A stretch of DNA of 64,000 nucleotides from assembly GCF_020421205.1 (NCBI RefSeq), contig NZ_JAIZZH010000002.1, positions 62,001 to 126,000 on the forward strand. Direction: 5' to 3'. The notes under the pieces were generated by a model. The model was not told the origin of the DNA. It saw only the letters and a list, made by a program, of their open reading frames with translations, and made no database searches. The stretch comes from Hymenobacter pini (GTDB taxonomy: Bacteria; Bacteroidota; Bacteroidia; Cytophagales; Hymenobacteraceae). Numbering within the stretch: the stretch's first letter is position 1; each line of letters starts with the position of its first letter. Positions 8,121 to 15,902 of the stretch are shown here, in pieces. The position numbers were made by a program, and so were the translations under genes.

Positions 8121-9326
8121 TTAGCGGCGGCGGTAGGCGCCGAAGGATTGGTGAGTGGTGATGGGGGTACTGGTCTTGTGCTGTAGGGCGTAGGAATAAG
8201 TGCCGTAGCGGCCCGCGTCGATTGCGTCGTCGTTGACTTTCACCGGCTCATCCAGAATGACGCCGGTGCGCAGGGTTTTCCACTTATAGGCCCGCAGCTC
8301 CTTGATCAAGTCCACGCTGTCGGCCGTAACGAAGAGCGGCTTGCTCTTCACCTCGTCAATACCGGCCTTCACGGCTTTGTCGGCCTCGGTGATGGTAAAT
8401 CCGGCCCGGCGGATGTCCTCAATAGTTTCGGGGCGGGCTGGGTCGGCGTAGATGACGTCGCGCTTATTGGGGATCTGTACTTTCAGAAGCTCAATCAGCT
8501 CGGGCGTCGTCAGATGCGACTGATACACCCGCTGCTGCCAATAGCGGGCCTCGGGCGTTTCCGTGACTTCGATCAGGGAGTTGGGGTGGTTATACCCGAA
8601 GTCCAGCCCATAGCGGCGCTGGCCGGCGTGGGCGGGCACCACGGCGCACTGCTGCCAGTGGGTGAAGATGGTGGTGCCGGCTACGCCTCGCTCGCCCAGG
8701 CCGTACACGCGCCAGTAATTGGGGTCGGCCTGCTCCAGCAGCTTGATTTCGTGCAGGATGGTAGCGGGCAGAAACGGGTTATCCCGGTAGGTGCTCTGAA
8801 TGAACACGCAGTCCGGGCGGGGCAGTACCTCGTCGTATATCCAGTGGAATTCCTCGCTGGGGTTGTAGTCGATGAACAGCACCCGGCTGGTGCGGAAGAT
8901 GAGCTGGCGCCAGTCGTCGAGGCGCAGCTCATTGGCTTCGTTGGCCAGCAGGTAGTCGCGCTTGCGCCCCCGGATTTTCTGCGCGTCGTCGATGCTGAAG
9001 TATTCGACCTGGCTGCCGTTGGGGAAGGTGTAGAGGTGGTCCTTCTTGTTGTGCGAGTCCAGCACCTGGTGCAGGCCCAGCGCATCCAGCTGCTCCTCGA
9101 AGTCACGCAGCACGGTGGCCGTCAGCGCTGGCAGGGTTTCGCGTACGATGCTGAAGAGAATGCCGGCTTCGGTTAGGCAGAGGTAGATGGCTAGTTGCAC
9201 CAGGCTCACCGTTTTGCTGCTGCGGGTGCCGCCCTGGTTCACGACGATGCGCGTGCCCGGGGTCTGGACCGCGTCGAGGTTGCGCGTAAAGACGCTGGTG
9301 TGGCGAATGTCGAGGGTACTGCTCAT
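8121..9326 (-). CDS. terL: Terminase large subunit
   Basis: This is the DNA-packaging motor of the phage, an ATPase plus nuclease that cuts and translocates genome concatemers into proheads. The 401-residue protein shows a Walker A-like QGGTRSSKT at 31-39, a Walker B-like DYLLANEANE at 124-133, and RNase H-like nuclease acidic residues in GLDFGY (Asp242), YADPA (Asp295) and NDDAIDAGRYG (366-375). Length and motifs fit the PBSX/Terminase_3 type. Its ATG overlaps the stop of the small subunit gene by four bases. No portal or capsid gene follows it in this window, which is unusual. Confidence 0.93.
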   Translation of the reverse strand: MSSTLDIRHTSVFTRNLDAVQTPGTRIVVNQGGTRSSKTVSLVQLAIYLCLTEAGILFSIVRETLPALTATVLRDFEEQLDALGLHQVLDSHNKKDHLYTFPNGSQVEYFSIDDAQKIRGRKRDYLLANEANELRLDDWRQLIFRTSRVLFIDYNPSEEFHWIYDEVLPRPDCVFIQSTYRDNPFLPATILHEIKLLEQADPNYWRVYGLGERGVAGTTIFTHWQQCAVVPAHAGQRRYGLDFGYNHPNSLIEVTETPEARYWQQRVYQSHLTTPELIELLKVQIPNKRDVIYADPARPETIEDIRRAGFTITEADKAVKAGIDEVKSKPLFVTADSVDLIKELRAYKWKTLRTGVILDEPVKVNDDAIDAGRYGTYSYALQHKTSTPITTHQSFGAYRRR

Positions 9327-9619
9327 GGCTGGCTCTCTCGTTTCACCTCCGTTAGCCGGATAGTCTGCACCTGAATCGGGCCGCCGTTCTCGCCCGTGTG
9401 CTCCTTCCGGCTGAGCTTGGGCCGTACGTACTCCTGCAGCTGCAGAAAGGCTTCTACCCGCTTGGCAGGGGTGAGCTTCTCGATATCCTCTAGCAGCGTT
9501 TCGTCCAGCTTGTGGAGCACGTCCTCGATCCGCTCCACGATTGCCGTGGTGAAGCGGTTTTTGGAGCCCTTTTTACGGCCCCCTTGACCGGGTTTGAAGG
9601 ATGTGGCGTTTTTCGGCAT
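9323..9619 (-). CDS. Terminase small subunit-like, DUF5681-type protein
   Basis: The start MPKNATSFKPGQGGRKKGSK matches the N-terminal signature of DUF5681 phage proteins, followed by a helical region (VERIEDVLHKLDETLLEDIEKL, residues about 30-60) and a charged C-terminus. An upstream TTG at 9655 gives 12 more residues, but it falls inside a promoter-like element shared with another operon, so I prefer ATG 9619. The gene overlaps terL by four bases. The small-subunit role (DNA recognition for packaging) is inferred from position and domain. Confidence 0.75.
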   Translation of the reverse strand: MPKNATSFKPGQGGRKKGSKNRFTTAIVERIEDVLHKLDETLLEDIEKLTPAKRVEAFLQLQEYVRPKLSRKEHTGENGGPIQVQTIRLTEVKRESQP

Positions 9620-9651
9620 TGCCTCAGAAGGCCCTAGTTTGGGGCACTCCT

Positions 9652-9736
9652 GCAAGCTGCTACCCTACTCCGGGGCCTGCAACTGGCTCAACCCCAAAAC
9701 GCCGCGAAGGTGGGCCAAAACGCCGCGCAGCTTCGC
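9652..9736 (-). promoter_or_regulatory. Promoter-like element with two 21-bp direct repeats, copy B
   Basis: CAAAACGCC starts at 9695 and 9716 (21 bp apart; the two 21-mers are identical over their first 12 bases). CTGCAAC lies at 9677-9683 and GCAAGCTGCTACCC at 9652-9665. All offsets equal those of copy A at 1635-1719 although the sequences between differ. The element fills the gap between the stop of the 9737-10072 gene and the small terminase start, so it is placed to drive the packaging operon. Packaging (pac/cos) sites also often lie here and remain an alternative. Confidence 0.55.
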
Positions 9737-10072
9737 CTACTGCTCGACGTGGCTGAGCATGCGCCGCAGCTGCACCGTGCTAACGCCTAGCTCCCGGGCG
9801 GTTTCGCGCCGGGCCTTGGCCTGGGTCCAGCTCGGGTGCGTGGCCAGTAGCTCCGCCACCCGGCGGCCGGCCCGCATGCAATCGCCAATCGGGTAGGCCT
9901 TGGGCTTGGGCGGCTCCGGGGGCATGGTGATGTAGTCCAGGATGCGGCGGCGCTCAGTGGGTGCCAAGGAAGCCAGGGCCTGCCGTAGCTGCTCAGCGTG
10001 CTGCTGCCAGGCGGGGCTGGTGGCTTGGGCCGTGATAGGGAGGAACGTAGCGGTGGTGTGGGCTAAGGACAT
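9737..10072 (-). CDS. Putative helix-turn-helix protein, 111 aa
   Basis: The C-terminal third (WTQAKARRETARELGVSTVQ, residues about 82-101) reads as a helix-turn-helix in which GVS is the turn, followed by LRRML. The N-terminal part contains SLAPTERRRILDYITMP. Its stop codon lies immediately next to the 21-bp repeats that precede the small terminase gene. It could be a late regulator acting on those repeats, which is speculation from proximity. It is the last gene before the packaging operon. Confidence 0.55.
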   Translation of the reverse strand: MSLAHTTATFLPITAQATSPAWQQHAEQLRQALASLAPTERRRILDYITMPPEPPKPKAYPIGDCMRAGRRVAELLATHPSWTQAKARRETARELGVSTVQLRRMLSHVEQ

Positions 10073-10130
10073 CGGGGTAGCGGGTAACGGTGGATTAGCA
10101 AGGGCAGAGCACGGCGGGTGCTACTGACTT

Positions 10131-10433
10131 TTATCGTGCGGGCGAAGCTGATGAAGCCGTAACGATGCGTAGGGCTTCCTCTACCGTCTCCACGACGTGG
10201 TAGGGGGAGCCCCGCCACTGGGCTCGGAACTGCTCCTCTCCTGCCGTGAGCTGGCGCTTGCTCGGCGGCTGGCTGGGATCTTTCACTTCCAGGATGAACG
10301 TGCGCCCCCGGTAGCCGACGAGCAGGTCGAAGCAGTTCTTGAGCTGGTGCACGTGCAACACCGAAGCGCCGATGCCCCGGAGGGCACCGACGATGGCGGG
10401 CTGATTGGCATCAATGCGGGAGGCGGTGCGCAT
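10131..10433 (-). CDS. VRR-NUC / Holliday-junction-resolvase-like nuclease
   Basis: The 100-residue protein carries the compact PD-(D/E)XK core: Asp36 in NCFDLLVGYRG, then FILEVKD with Glu49 and Lys51, and a following KRQLTAGEEQF helix with Gln61. Small phage VRR-NUC and resolvase-like enzymes have this layout and act on replication or recombination intermediates. It directly abuts the upstream gene (10434) with no gap. Start MRTASRIDANQPAIVGALR fits the family, in which the first helix precedes the Asp strand. Confidence 0.75.
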   Translation of the reverse strand: MRTASRIDANQPAIVGALRGIGASVLHVHQLKNCFDLLVGYRGRTFILEVKDPSQPPSKRQLTAGEEQFRAQWRGSPYHVVETVEEALRIVTASSASPAR

Positions 10434-11069
10434 TTATTCCAACAGGAGCTTGATGTGCTGAAAGTCCGCGCGCTGTTCGACCAGCTCTTTCACCCGCATT
10501 AGGTCGGCAGCGTAGGACTGCATGAAGAACAGCTCCTCTACCGTTGAGAGTAAGGCCGTGTCTCCTACCCGCTCCACTTCGGCCGGCGTCATGGGCCGCA
10601 CCTCGCCCGACTCGGTAACGGTCATCAGGATTTCCCCGTCCTGCACCTGCACCGTTGATTTTCGACGCTGCTCGGGCATGCGCTCTACGTAACGCAGCAG
10701 TTCCTCACTCAACGCCAGCGTACCGAACGGGCTGGCCGTGGTGAGCAGCAGGCGCATGTCCTCGTAGGCATCGTAAGGGGTGGAAGGCTTGGTCGGTTCG
10801 GGCCAGCCCTCATACCCCTCCTCGGCGTAGTAATCAGGGGCCGTGCCTAGCAGACCGTGCTGGCAGGCCTCCTGCAGTTGGGGTAGATAGAACAAGTGGT
10901 CTTCCACCTCTCCTACCCACACGGCGGCTTGGCCCACGTGCAGCAGGTGCTCGTTGTAGGTGAACCGGTCCAGCCCGACTCCCAGCGGGGCCAGCACACG
11001 GCGGACCAGGGAGTGGCTGAGGAACTGTAAATGCGACTTGATGGCCCGCAGGCCGGCTAATTTGCTCAT
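10434..11069 (-). CDS. Hypothetical phage protein, 211 aa
   Basis: I do not recognise a domain. The N-terminus is basic and helical (KLAGLRAIKSHLQFLSHSLVRR), the middle is acidic and aromatic (DYYAEEGYEGWPEP, about 79-92), and the C-terminus is helical (VEELFFMQSYAADLMRVKEL). It is tightly packed between the nuclease gene and the zinc-finger gene in the replication-side operon, so a DNA-metabolism or regulatory role is plausible. Confidence 0.6.
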   Translation of the reverse strand: MSKLAGLRAIKSHLQFLSHSLVRRVLAPLGVGLDRFTYNEHLLHVGQAAVWVGEVEDHLFYLPQLQEACQHGLLGTAPDYYAEEGYEGWPEPTKPSTPYDAYEDMRLLLTTASPFGTLALSEELLRYVERMPEQRRKSTVQVQDGEILMTVTESGEVRPMTPAEVERVGDTALLSTVEELFFMQSYAADLMRVKELVEQRADFQHIKLLLE

Positions 11070-11081
11070 GGGGTGGGTAGA

Positions 11082-11471
11082 TTAAAAGGGAAGCGTGTCA
11101 GTGGCATCGGGCTGGGCGAAGGGCGCGTCGGGATACGGGTTGTCGAGCTCATAACTGGGGCACTGCAGGGGCATGCGCTCGGCCTCGCCGACGTACTGGA
11201 GCATGTTCTTGCGCTCGGCTACGTAGCTGTAGAGGTCTTTGCGCAGGGCGGCGCAGGTGAAGACCGTACGCTTGGCCGTGACGAGTTTGCCCTGCTCGTC
11301 GACGGCGGCTTCCTCGGTGGTGCGCACCAGGTGGGCGCAGCTGAAGCAGGCGTGGCGGTTGTCGGGGTTGTGCTTGCAAAATTGCTCGTGGCGCAGGGCA
11401 GCCTGCTTGGTGAAGCGCTTGGTCGTGCAATGGTCGCACTGGTAGACGGTGCGGTTCGATAGGACTTTCAT
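11082..11471 (-). CDS. Zinc-finger protein, 129 aa
   Basis: I start at ATG 11471 (MKVLSNRTVYQCDHCTTKRF) because the N-terminal extension of the longer frame is Pro/Lys/Thr-rich and overlaps the 3' end of the primase gene. CDHC followed by ALRHEQFCKH resembles a C2H2/C2HC finger (about residues 11-35). A second Cys pair CFSC (about 43-46) with a later Cys in FTCAALRKD may form another metal site. It is located directly downstream of the primase-helicase gene. Function is unknown; DNA or protein binding is likely. Confidence 0.65.
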   Translation of the reverse strand: MKVLSNRTVYQCDHCTTKRFTKQAALRHEQFCKHNPDNRHACFSCAHLVRTTEEAAVDEQGKLVTAKRTVFTCAALRKDLYSYVAERKNMLQYVGEAERMPLQCPSYELDNPYPDAPFAQPDATDTLPF

Positions 11472-11493
11472 GGCGTAGGGCGTATCGGGTTGA

Positions 11494-13515
11494 TTAGAAG
11501 GGGTCGTCGTCTTTGGCGGCTTGGCGGGCTTTCTTGGCGTATTCCCGCACGAAAGCGTCATGGTCTGGGTAGTTGAGCAGCGGGGCCGGCGAGGGGGAAA
11601 AGAGCTTGCGCAGGCCGTCGAACTCCAGCAATTGGTTGAGCATCTTGCCCGATCCCCGCTTGTTGTAGTACTTCACGTGGGCCAGGTGGGAGCAGTAGTG
11701 GATGTTGTCCGGGGTACTGCGGGCCACGTCGATGATGTTGGCAAAGCAGATCGAGAAGTCGGAGTTGTCCAGGATCTTCTCCGAGCCCCGCACGAACGGT
11801 CTAGCGTCGCGGGTATGGGCGGCGCAGGCTTTAGTGGTGTGGCAGATAAGCAGGATGAAGAGGTTGTAGCGCTTGGCCAGCTCCTTCAATTCCAGCGTGG
11901 CCCGGCTGTAGCGTTCCGTCTCCTCTCCCTTCCCTCCCATGGCACTTAGCCCGTCGATGGCCAGCCCGTCCAGCGAGCCGTAGAGGGCGATGGTGCGCTG
12001 AATGTCCCGCTCGTAGTCCTGCACGGTTTTCCCGCCGTTGCTAGTCAAAATGAGCTGGTCGGCGACGGTTTGGGAACCCTGGCGCAGCAGCTCCCGGGTT
12101 TGGTCCTTGTTATCCCGGGCGTAGCGCTGCAACACCTTACTGGCGGGCACACCATCTTCGGCGTCGAAGTACATGTCCAGAAAGCGGTTGACGGTTTCGG
12201 GCTTGCCCATCTCCATGGAGGAGTACAGGAACCGGTTGCCGTAGCCGAGCACGTTCTGGGCAATGACGTTCTGCAGGAAGTAGCTCTTACGGGTACCGCC
12301 CGAGCCGATGAGCACGCAGAGCTTGCCCTTCAGGCTCATTTCCTGGTCGGCGTCGATGTCCGGTAGCAGGCAGGTCATCGGTGAAGGAGCCTGGGTGTAA
12401 TAGTCCAGCCACTCCTCCGTCCAGTCCGACCAGATTTCTACCTTGTCGCCGCTGGCGGCTTCGGGAGTCAGCACGGTCGCCCCGGACTGGCCCTTGGTGC
12501 GCTGGGTGCGGGTAAAGGCCGATTTGACGATTTGCCGTACTTCCGCGTCGGGTAGCGGGGCGTGGCTGGAGTGGTTGATGCCGGCAATGAGCTGCAGCAC
12601 GTGGCTTTCGTAGAGCTCGGAGTGGTCGAACAGGTGGCAGGCCTGGCGGAACAGGTCGTTGTTGCGGTTGCCAGGCTGGGGCGGGGCGAAAAAGTCCCGG
12701 TCGATGGCCGTACCCTTCCCGCTCTGCGTGCCGTGGGCCTTGGTGAAGGCGGCCGCGTCGAAGGTGCGGGCATACTCCCACAGCTGGGCCAGCTCCGGTA
12801 CGGGCGTTTGTCCCGTCAGACGGCACTCGGGCCGGTAGTCGGGCCGGGGCTGCTCGGCCAGGGTGAGCAATTCCTCCAGCGGCAGGGAAAGCAGTTCCTG
12901 GCTGGTCAGGCCGATTTTGTAGCGCCCGCTCTTGGCGTTGCGGGAGTTGATGACCCGGAACAGCCGGTTGGGGGTGTAGATGCCGAAGTCGACGTCGGCG
13001 AAGTTGCCCTCCCGGTTTTTCTTGCGGGTGGCGTGCTGGGTCTGCATGTCCGAGAGGCTCAGGCCGTGGCACTCGGCCACGAGGCGGGCTACCAGGATCT
13101 GCACGAACTCGGGCAGGCGGGGCGAGGGCTCGAAGCCCCCGAACAGGCTTTGGTGCAGGCCGATGTGAAAGCCCTTGCTGCCAGAAAAGCTCAGGTAGAG
13201 CTGCTTGGGCGAGAGCTGAAACCGGGAATACAGGCGCTTCACCAGGTCCCGGGCCGACTCCAGGCTACCGGCCAAATCGCCGTCCCGGTCCAGGTCGAAG
13301 TACAGGAACTCGGCGAAGTAGCTGCCGGCAAAGCCCGCGACGGTGCTCTTGCCGGTCTGCGGGTCCCGGTGGACCTCCAGATGCTCGAAAATGGTGTTGT
13401 CGAAGCCGAACAGGCTCAGGTAAAATTCCTCGTCGGTGGGCAGTAGCTCGATCTGGTGCTTGGGCTGGACGAGGCCGCGGTTGGTCAGGGAGCCGCGGAC
13501 GATTTCGTAGTTCAC
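11494..13515 (-). CDS. AEP primase - RecA-fold helicase fusion
   Basis: This 673-residue replication protein combines priming and unwinding. The N-terminal archaeo-eukaryotic primase-like part shows YFDLDRDGD (73-80, metal-binding DxD), SGSKGFHIGLH (111-121) and DVDFGIYTPNRLFRVINSR (about 174-192). A PriCT-like helical segment follows (about 283-334). The C-terminal RecA/DnaB-like ATPase has Walker A GSGGTRKS (405-412) and Walker B-like LDGLAIDGL (516-524). Such fusions replicate many phages and plasmids. It sits between the DUF4373 replication gene, with its iteron-like repeats, and a zinc-finger gene. Confidence 0.85.
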   Translation of the reverse strand: MNYEIVRGSLTNRGLVQPKHQIELLPTDEEFYLSLFGFDNTIFEHLEVHRDPQTGKSTVAGFAGSYFAEFLYFDLDRDGDLAGSLESARDLVKRLYSRFQLSPKQLYLSFSGSKGFHIGLHQSLFGGFEPSPRLPEFVQILVARLVAECHGLSLSDMQTQHATRKKNREGNFADVDFGIYTPNRLFRVINSRNAKSGRYKIGLTSQELLSLPLEELLTLAEQPRPDYRPECRLTGQTPVPELAQLWEYARTFDAAAFTKAHGTQSGKGTAIDRDFFAPPQPGNRNNDLFRQACHLFDHSELYESHVLQLIAGINHSSHAPLPDAEVRQIVKSAFTRTQRTKGQSGATVLTPEAASGDKVEIWSDWTEEWLDYYTQAPSPMTCLLPDIDADQEMSLKGKLCVLIGSGGTRKSYFLQNVIAQNVLGYGNRFLYSSMEMGKPETVNRFLDMYFDAEDGVPASKVLQRYARDNKDQTRELLRQGSQTVADQLILTSNGGKTVQDYERDIQRTIALYGSLDGLAIDGLSAMGGKGEETERYSRATLELKELAKRYNLFILLICHTTKACAAHTRDARPFVRGSEKILDNSDFSICFANIIDVARSTPDNIHYCSHLAHVKYYNKRGSGKMLNQLLEFDGLRKLFSPSPAPLLNYPDHDAFVREYAKKARQAAKDDDPF

Positions 13516-13547
13516 GGGTTGGGGCGGTTAGGCGGTGGAGAGATGGG

Positions 13548-14489
13548 CTAGGCCGCGACGGTGTGGCGCTGCTGGCGGCGGCGCAGCCAGCTCTGGGCCG
13601 TCAGGTTGGCCGAATCGTACTCGGTGAGCAGCTTGGGCCGGTTTTGCATGTCCAGCAGCACGCTGGTGACCGGCCCGGCCCCGTGCTTGCCGATCAGGGC
13701 CACGAGCTGGCCGGGGGTCAAGGGCTCCTTCATCCGGAATAGCTTGCTCAGGGGGTTGTCCTGCTCCCAGGCCAGAAACTTCTCCCAGATCGTGCGCTCG
13801 GCATCGGTGAGCACGGCCACCTGGTCCGGCCAGCGCTCGGCGAGGGGCAGTTCGGCGGGGTGTTTGTCCCGTTTACCCGGGGTGGCCGGGGTGGAGGTCG
13901 GTTCAGCGGCCGGCGGTGGGGTGGTTTCTCCCTCCAGGGGCAACTCAACTTCAGCCCCCTCACCCACTCGCTCGGCGGCGAGAGCCGGCGTAGAGGGAGA
14001 GAGTGTAACTCTCTTCCCTTTACTTTCCTTTTTGAATACGGTAGTATTCTTTCCTTTTCCTTTTCCCCCGTTTTCCAGAGGTTTTCCAGCGGAAAACTCC
14101 GGGCTATCCTCCACATCGTCCTCTGCTTTGCGGGAACGGTCTTTTTCACGCAGGCCGGCTACCCGTTTGCGGCGCTTTTGCACCCCGTTGGAGGTCAATA
14201 CCTGCCGCTCCGTGAAGGCTGTTTTATCGAAAAGTCCGATGGCAAACATGGTTTCGAGGAGTTGTTGCAGCGTTTCCACCGACATATCCAGTTGTTTTCC
14301 GAGAGTTTTCCAGCGGAAAACCACGGACATATCCAGCTCCCCGGCTTCGGTCTGGTAGATGTGCTGCAGCAGCTTGATGTAGGCGGCGAAACCGATCAGG
14401 CCGTGCTCGGCCTCCAGCATCTCTACTTTGTCGTCGAGCTGGCAATCCAGGGGGAAGTATTCCAATCCGACTTTCTTCGGGCGGGCCAT
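13548..14489 (-). CDS. DUF4373 (Lin1244/Lin1753-like) replication-associated protein
   Basis: The N-terminus MARPKKVGLEYFPLDCQLDD and the following winged-helix-like region (to about residue 110) match the Lin1244/Lin1753 domain found next to phage helicases in Bacteroidota. The centre (about 115-220) is basic and then Pro/Ala-rich and disordered. The C-terminal domain (225-313) resembles a helicase-loader or initiator tail. Two copies of an iteron-like element lie inside the gene (14070-14097, 14294-14321), as in phages whose origin lies within the initiator gene. An initiator or loader role is inferred. Confidence 0.75.
   Translation of the reverse strand: MARPKKVGLEYFPLDCQLDDKVEMLEAEHGLIGFAAYIKLLQHIYQTEAGELDMSVVFRWKTLGKQLDMSVETLQQLLETMFAIGLFDKTAFTERQVLTSNGVQKRRKRVAGLREKDRSRKAEDDVEDSPEFSAGKPLENGGKGKGKNTTVFKKESKGKRVTLSPSTPALAAERVGEGAEVELPLEGETTPPPAAEPTSTPATPGKRDKHPAELPLAERWPDQVAVLTDAERTIWEKFLAWEQDNPLSKLFRMKEPLTPGQLVALIGKHGAGPVTSVLLDMQNRPKLLTEYDSANLTAQSWLRRRQQRHTVAA
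14070..14097. repeat. Iteron-like element, copy 1
   Basis: GTTTTCC starts at 14070 and 14081 (11 bp apart). The second copy is followed by AGC and the inverted copy GGAAAAC, so GTTTTCCAGCGGAAAAC forms a 17-bp palindrome at 14081-14097. A long pyrimidine tract (about 14046-14069) adjoins it, which could ease strand opening. The same arrangement recurs 224 bp away. Confidence 0.7.
14294..14321. repeat. Iteron-like element, copy 2
   Basis: GTTTTCC at 14294 and 14305 (again 11 bp apart), then AGC and GGAAAAC, giving the same 17-bp palindrome at 14305-14321. The four bases between the direct copies differ from copy 1 (GAGA rather than AGAG). A GACATATCCAG direct repeat flanks this copy at 14281 and 14326. 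Confidence 0.7.
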
Positions 14490-14501
14490 GGCAGGGAGAG
14501 G

Positions 14502-14939
14502 TTAAGCGCGTTGGATGAATGGCTGGGGCTGGCCCACGTCGTAGCCTTCCGACAGTAAGCCGCTTAGACGTCGGCCCGGCTGCAGGAAGGTGACGGGCGG
14601 CGTGAGCAGGGAGCCCTGCGGGTAGGTGTGCGAGAGGCCCACCCACCCCTGCCGCCAGAGCTGGGTAAACGCCTCCCGCACGGCCCATTCGGGTTCGCCC
14701 GTGTTGTAGGCCGTCAGCGCGTCGTCGCGCAGCACGGGCGTGGCCAGCGGAAACGGGGGGCTGGTGCGGGCGTGCAGTTCCAGCAGCACCAGCTTCAGGC
14801 GGGCGGGTAGCACCTCGGCGGGCAAGCCCAAAATCAGGGCCTGCCCCCGGTTGTATTCGGCCCAGGCGGCGGGCAGCACCGCCACGCGGGGGCGCAGGGC
14901 CAGGCGGCAGCGGTTGTAGAGGTAGCGAAGCGAGTGCAT
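14502..14939 (-). CDS. Hypothetical phage protein, 145 aa
   Basis: The product starts MHSLRYLYNRCRLALRPRVA and is rich in Leu, Arg and aromatic residues with no recognised motif. EWAVREAFTQLWRQGWVGLS (about 84-103) may be a winged-helix-like segment. It lies 12 bases upstream of the DUF4373 gene in the same operon, so a role in replication or its control is plausible. Confidence 0.55.
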   Translation of the reverse strand: MHSLRYLYNRCRLALRPRVAVLPAAWAEYNRGQALILGLPAEVLPARLKLVLLELHARTSPPFPLATPVLRDDALTAYNTGEPEWAVREAFTQLWRQGWVGLSHTYPQGSLLTPPVTFLQPGRRLSGLLSEGYDVGQPQPFIQRA

Positions 14940-14948
14940 GGCAGAGAC

Positions 14949-15815
14949 TTAAGCGGCCAGGGCCAGCTCCTGGGGTTGAGTAATAGCCTGCTGGCGCAGA
15001 GCCAGGGCGGCTTGCCGCTTGGCTTTGCGGGCCGCTTTCTTTTCCTGGTACTGCCGGTCACTTTCCAGAATCTGGGCCCAGGGCCGCGCGGGAAATGCCT
15101 TGGTCGGCAGCTGCAGGCCGGTGAAGGAGTGGTAGTGCAGGAAGCGGTACAGACGCCAATCAGGGGCGCCCAGGCGCAGGGCCCACTGGTCCCGATGCCC
15201 GGCCGGGCAGGGGTCGGCGTCGTGCTCGACAATCAGGATGTCCCCCTGCTTGGTTTGCTCTACCCGAATCAAGCGGAAGAGGGTACCGCCACCACTAGCG
15301 AGGGGCACGCCGAACTCCAGGCGGTAGACGCTGCCGGGCACCAGTTCCTCCCCGGGCAGTACTTCCTCCATCACGAAGGACACGCCGTTCAGGAAGCGGG
15401 GGGCCATGCTGTTGGCAACCCAGTGGTTCACGTCCGACAGCGTCCCGTGGCAGATCCACTTGTCGGAGTCGGGGCGCACGGCCTGCACTTCCGGCTCCAG
15501 CCAGTAGCCCGGCTCCTGCTGGGTAAAGCCGTGTAGGGTGGCGGGCAGCGAGTCCAGGAAGGCCGTGGGCAGCAGGGCCCGCACGCACTGCGCGATTTCA
15601 GCCTGCAGCGTGGTCATCTTGGCGGCGCGGGCGGCCTGTTCGGTTAAGAGCTCGACGACTTCCCCCAGGTGCTGGGGCTTGGCGCGCAGCCCGGCCAGCA
15701 GATCGGGGCGTTGCTGCAAGAGGGCCAGGGCCTCGGGCCGGCCAGCAAAGGCAGCGAAGAGTTCGGCGTCGGATAAAACCGAGGGTAAGTCGATGGTAGT
15801 GTGCGCGTTTTTCAT
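14949..15815 (-). CDS. Hypothetical phage protein, 288 aa
   Basis: The N-terminal 90 residues are helical with repeated Leu/Ala (LLQQRPDLLAGLRAKPQHLG). A beta-rich central domain follows (about 105-235, including WICHGTLSDVNHWVANSM and DILIVEHDADPC), then a Lys/Arg/Ala-rich coiled-coil tail. I cannot assign a family. It is the first gene of the leftward early operon after a hairpin at 15853-15886. Confidence 0.6.
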   Translation of the reverse strand: MKNAHTTIDLPSVLSDAELFAAFAGRPEALALLQQRPDLLAGLRAKPQHLGEVVELLTEQAARAAKMTTLQAEIAQCVRALLPTAFLDSLPATLHGFTQQEPGYWLEPEVQAVRPDSDKWICHGTLSDVNHWVANSMAPRFLNGVSFVMEEVLPGEELVPGSVYRLEFGVPLASGGGTLFRLIRVEQTKQGDILIVEHDADPCPAGHRDQWALRLGAPDWRLYRFLHYHSFTGLQLPTKAFPARPWAQILESDRQYQEKKAARKAKRQAALALRQQAITQPQELALAA

Positions 15816-15852
15816 GATCTTTGGCGTGAAGAATTTAAGGTTTGTTGTGAAG

Positions 15853-15886
15853 GCGGGCGGCTGTAGGAAGCCGTCCGCTTTTTTTT
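15853..15886 (+). terminator. Hairpin followed by T8
   Basis: A 10-bp GC-rich stem with one G-U wobble (arms 15853-15862 and 15869-15878) is followed by eight T on the plus strand. No plus-strand gene precedes it in the prophage, so it would stop antisense transcription or, read the other way, form a leader hairpin before the 14949-15815 gene. Confidence 0.45.
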
Positions 15887-15902
15887 GTGGGGTTGGTACT
15901 CC

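Noticed and set aside
8514..9176. 220-codon plus-strand frame over terL
   Set aside because: Antisense shadow of the terminase large subunit.
12562..13446. 294-codon plus-strand frame over the primase-helicase gene
   Set aside because: Antisense to clear primase motifs; no recognisable domain of its own.
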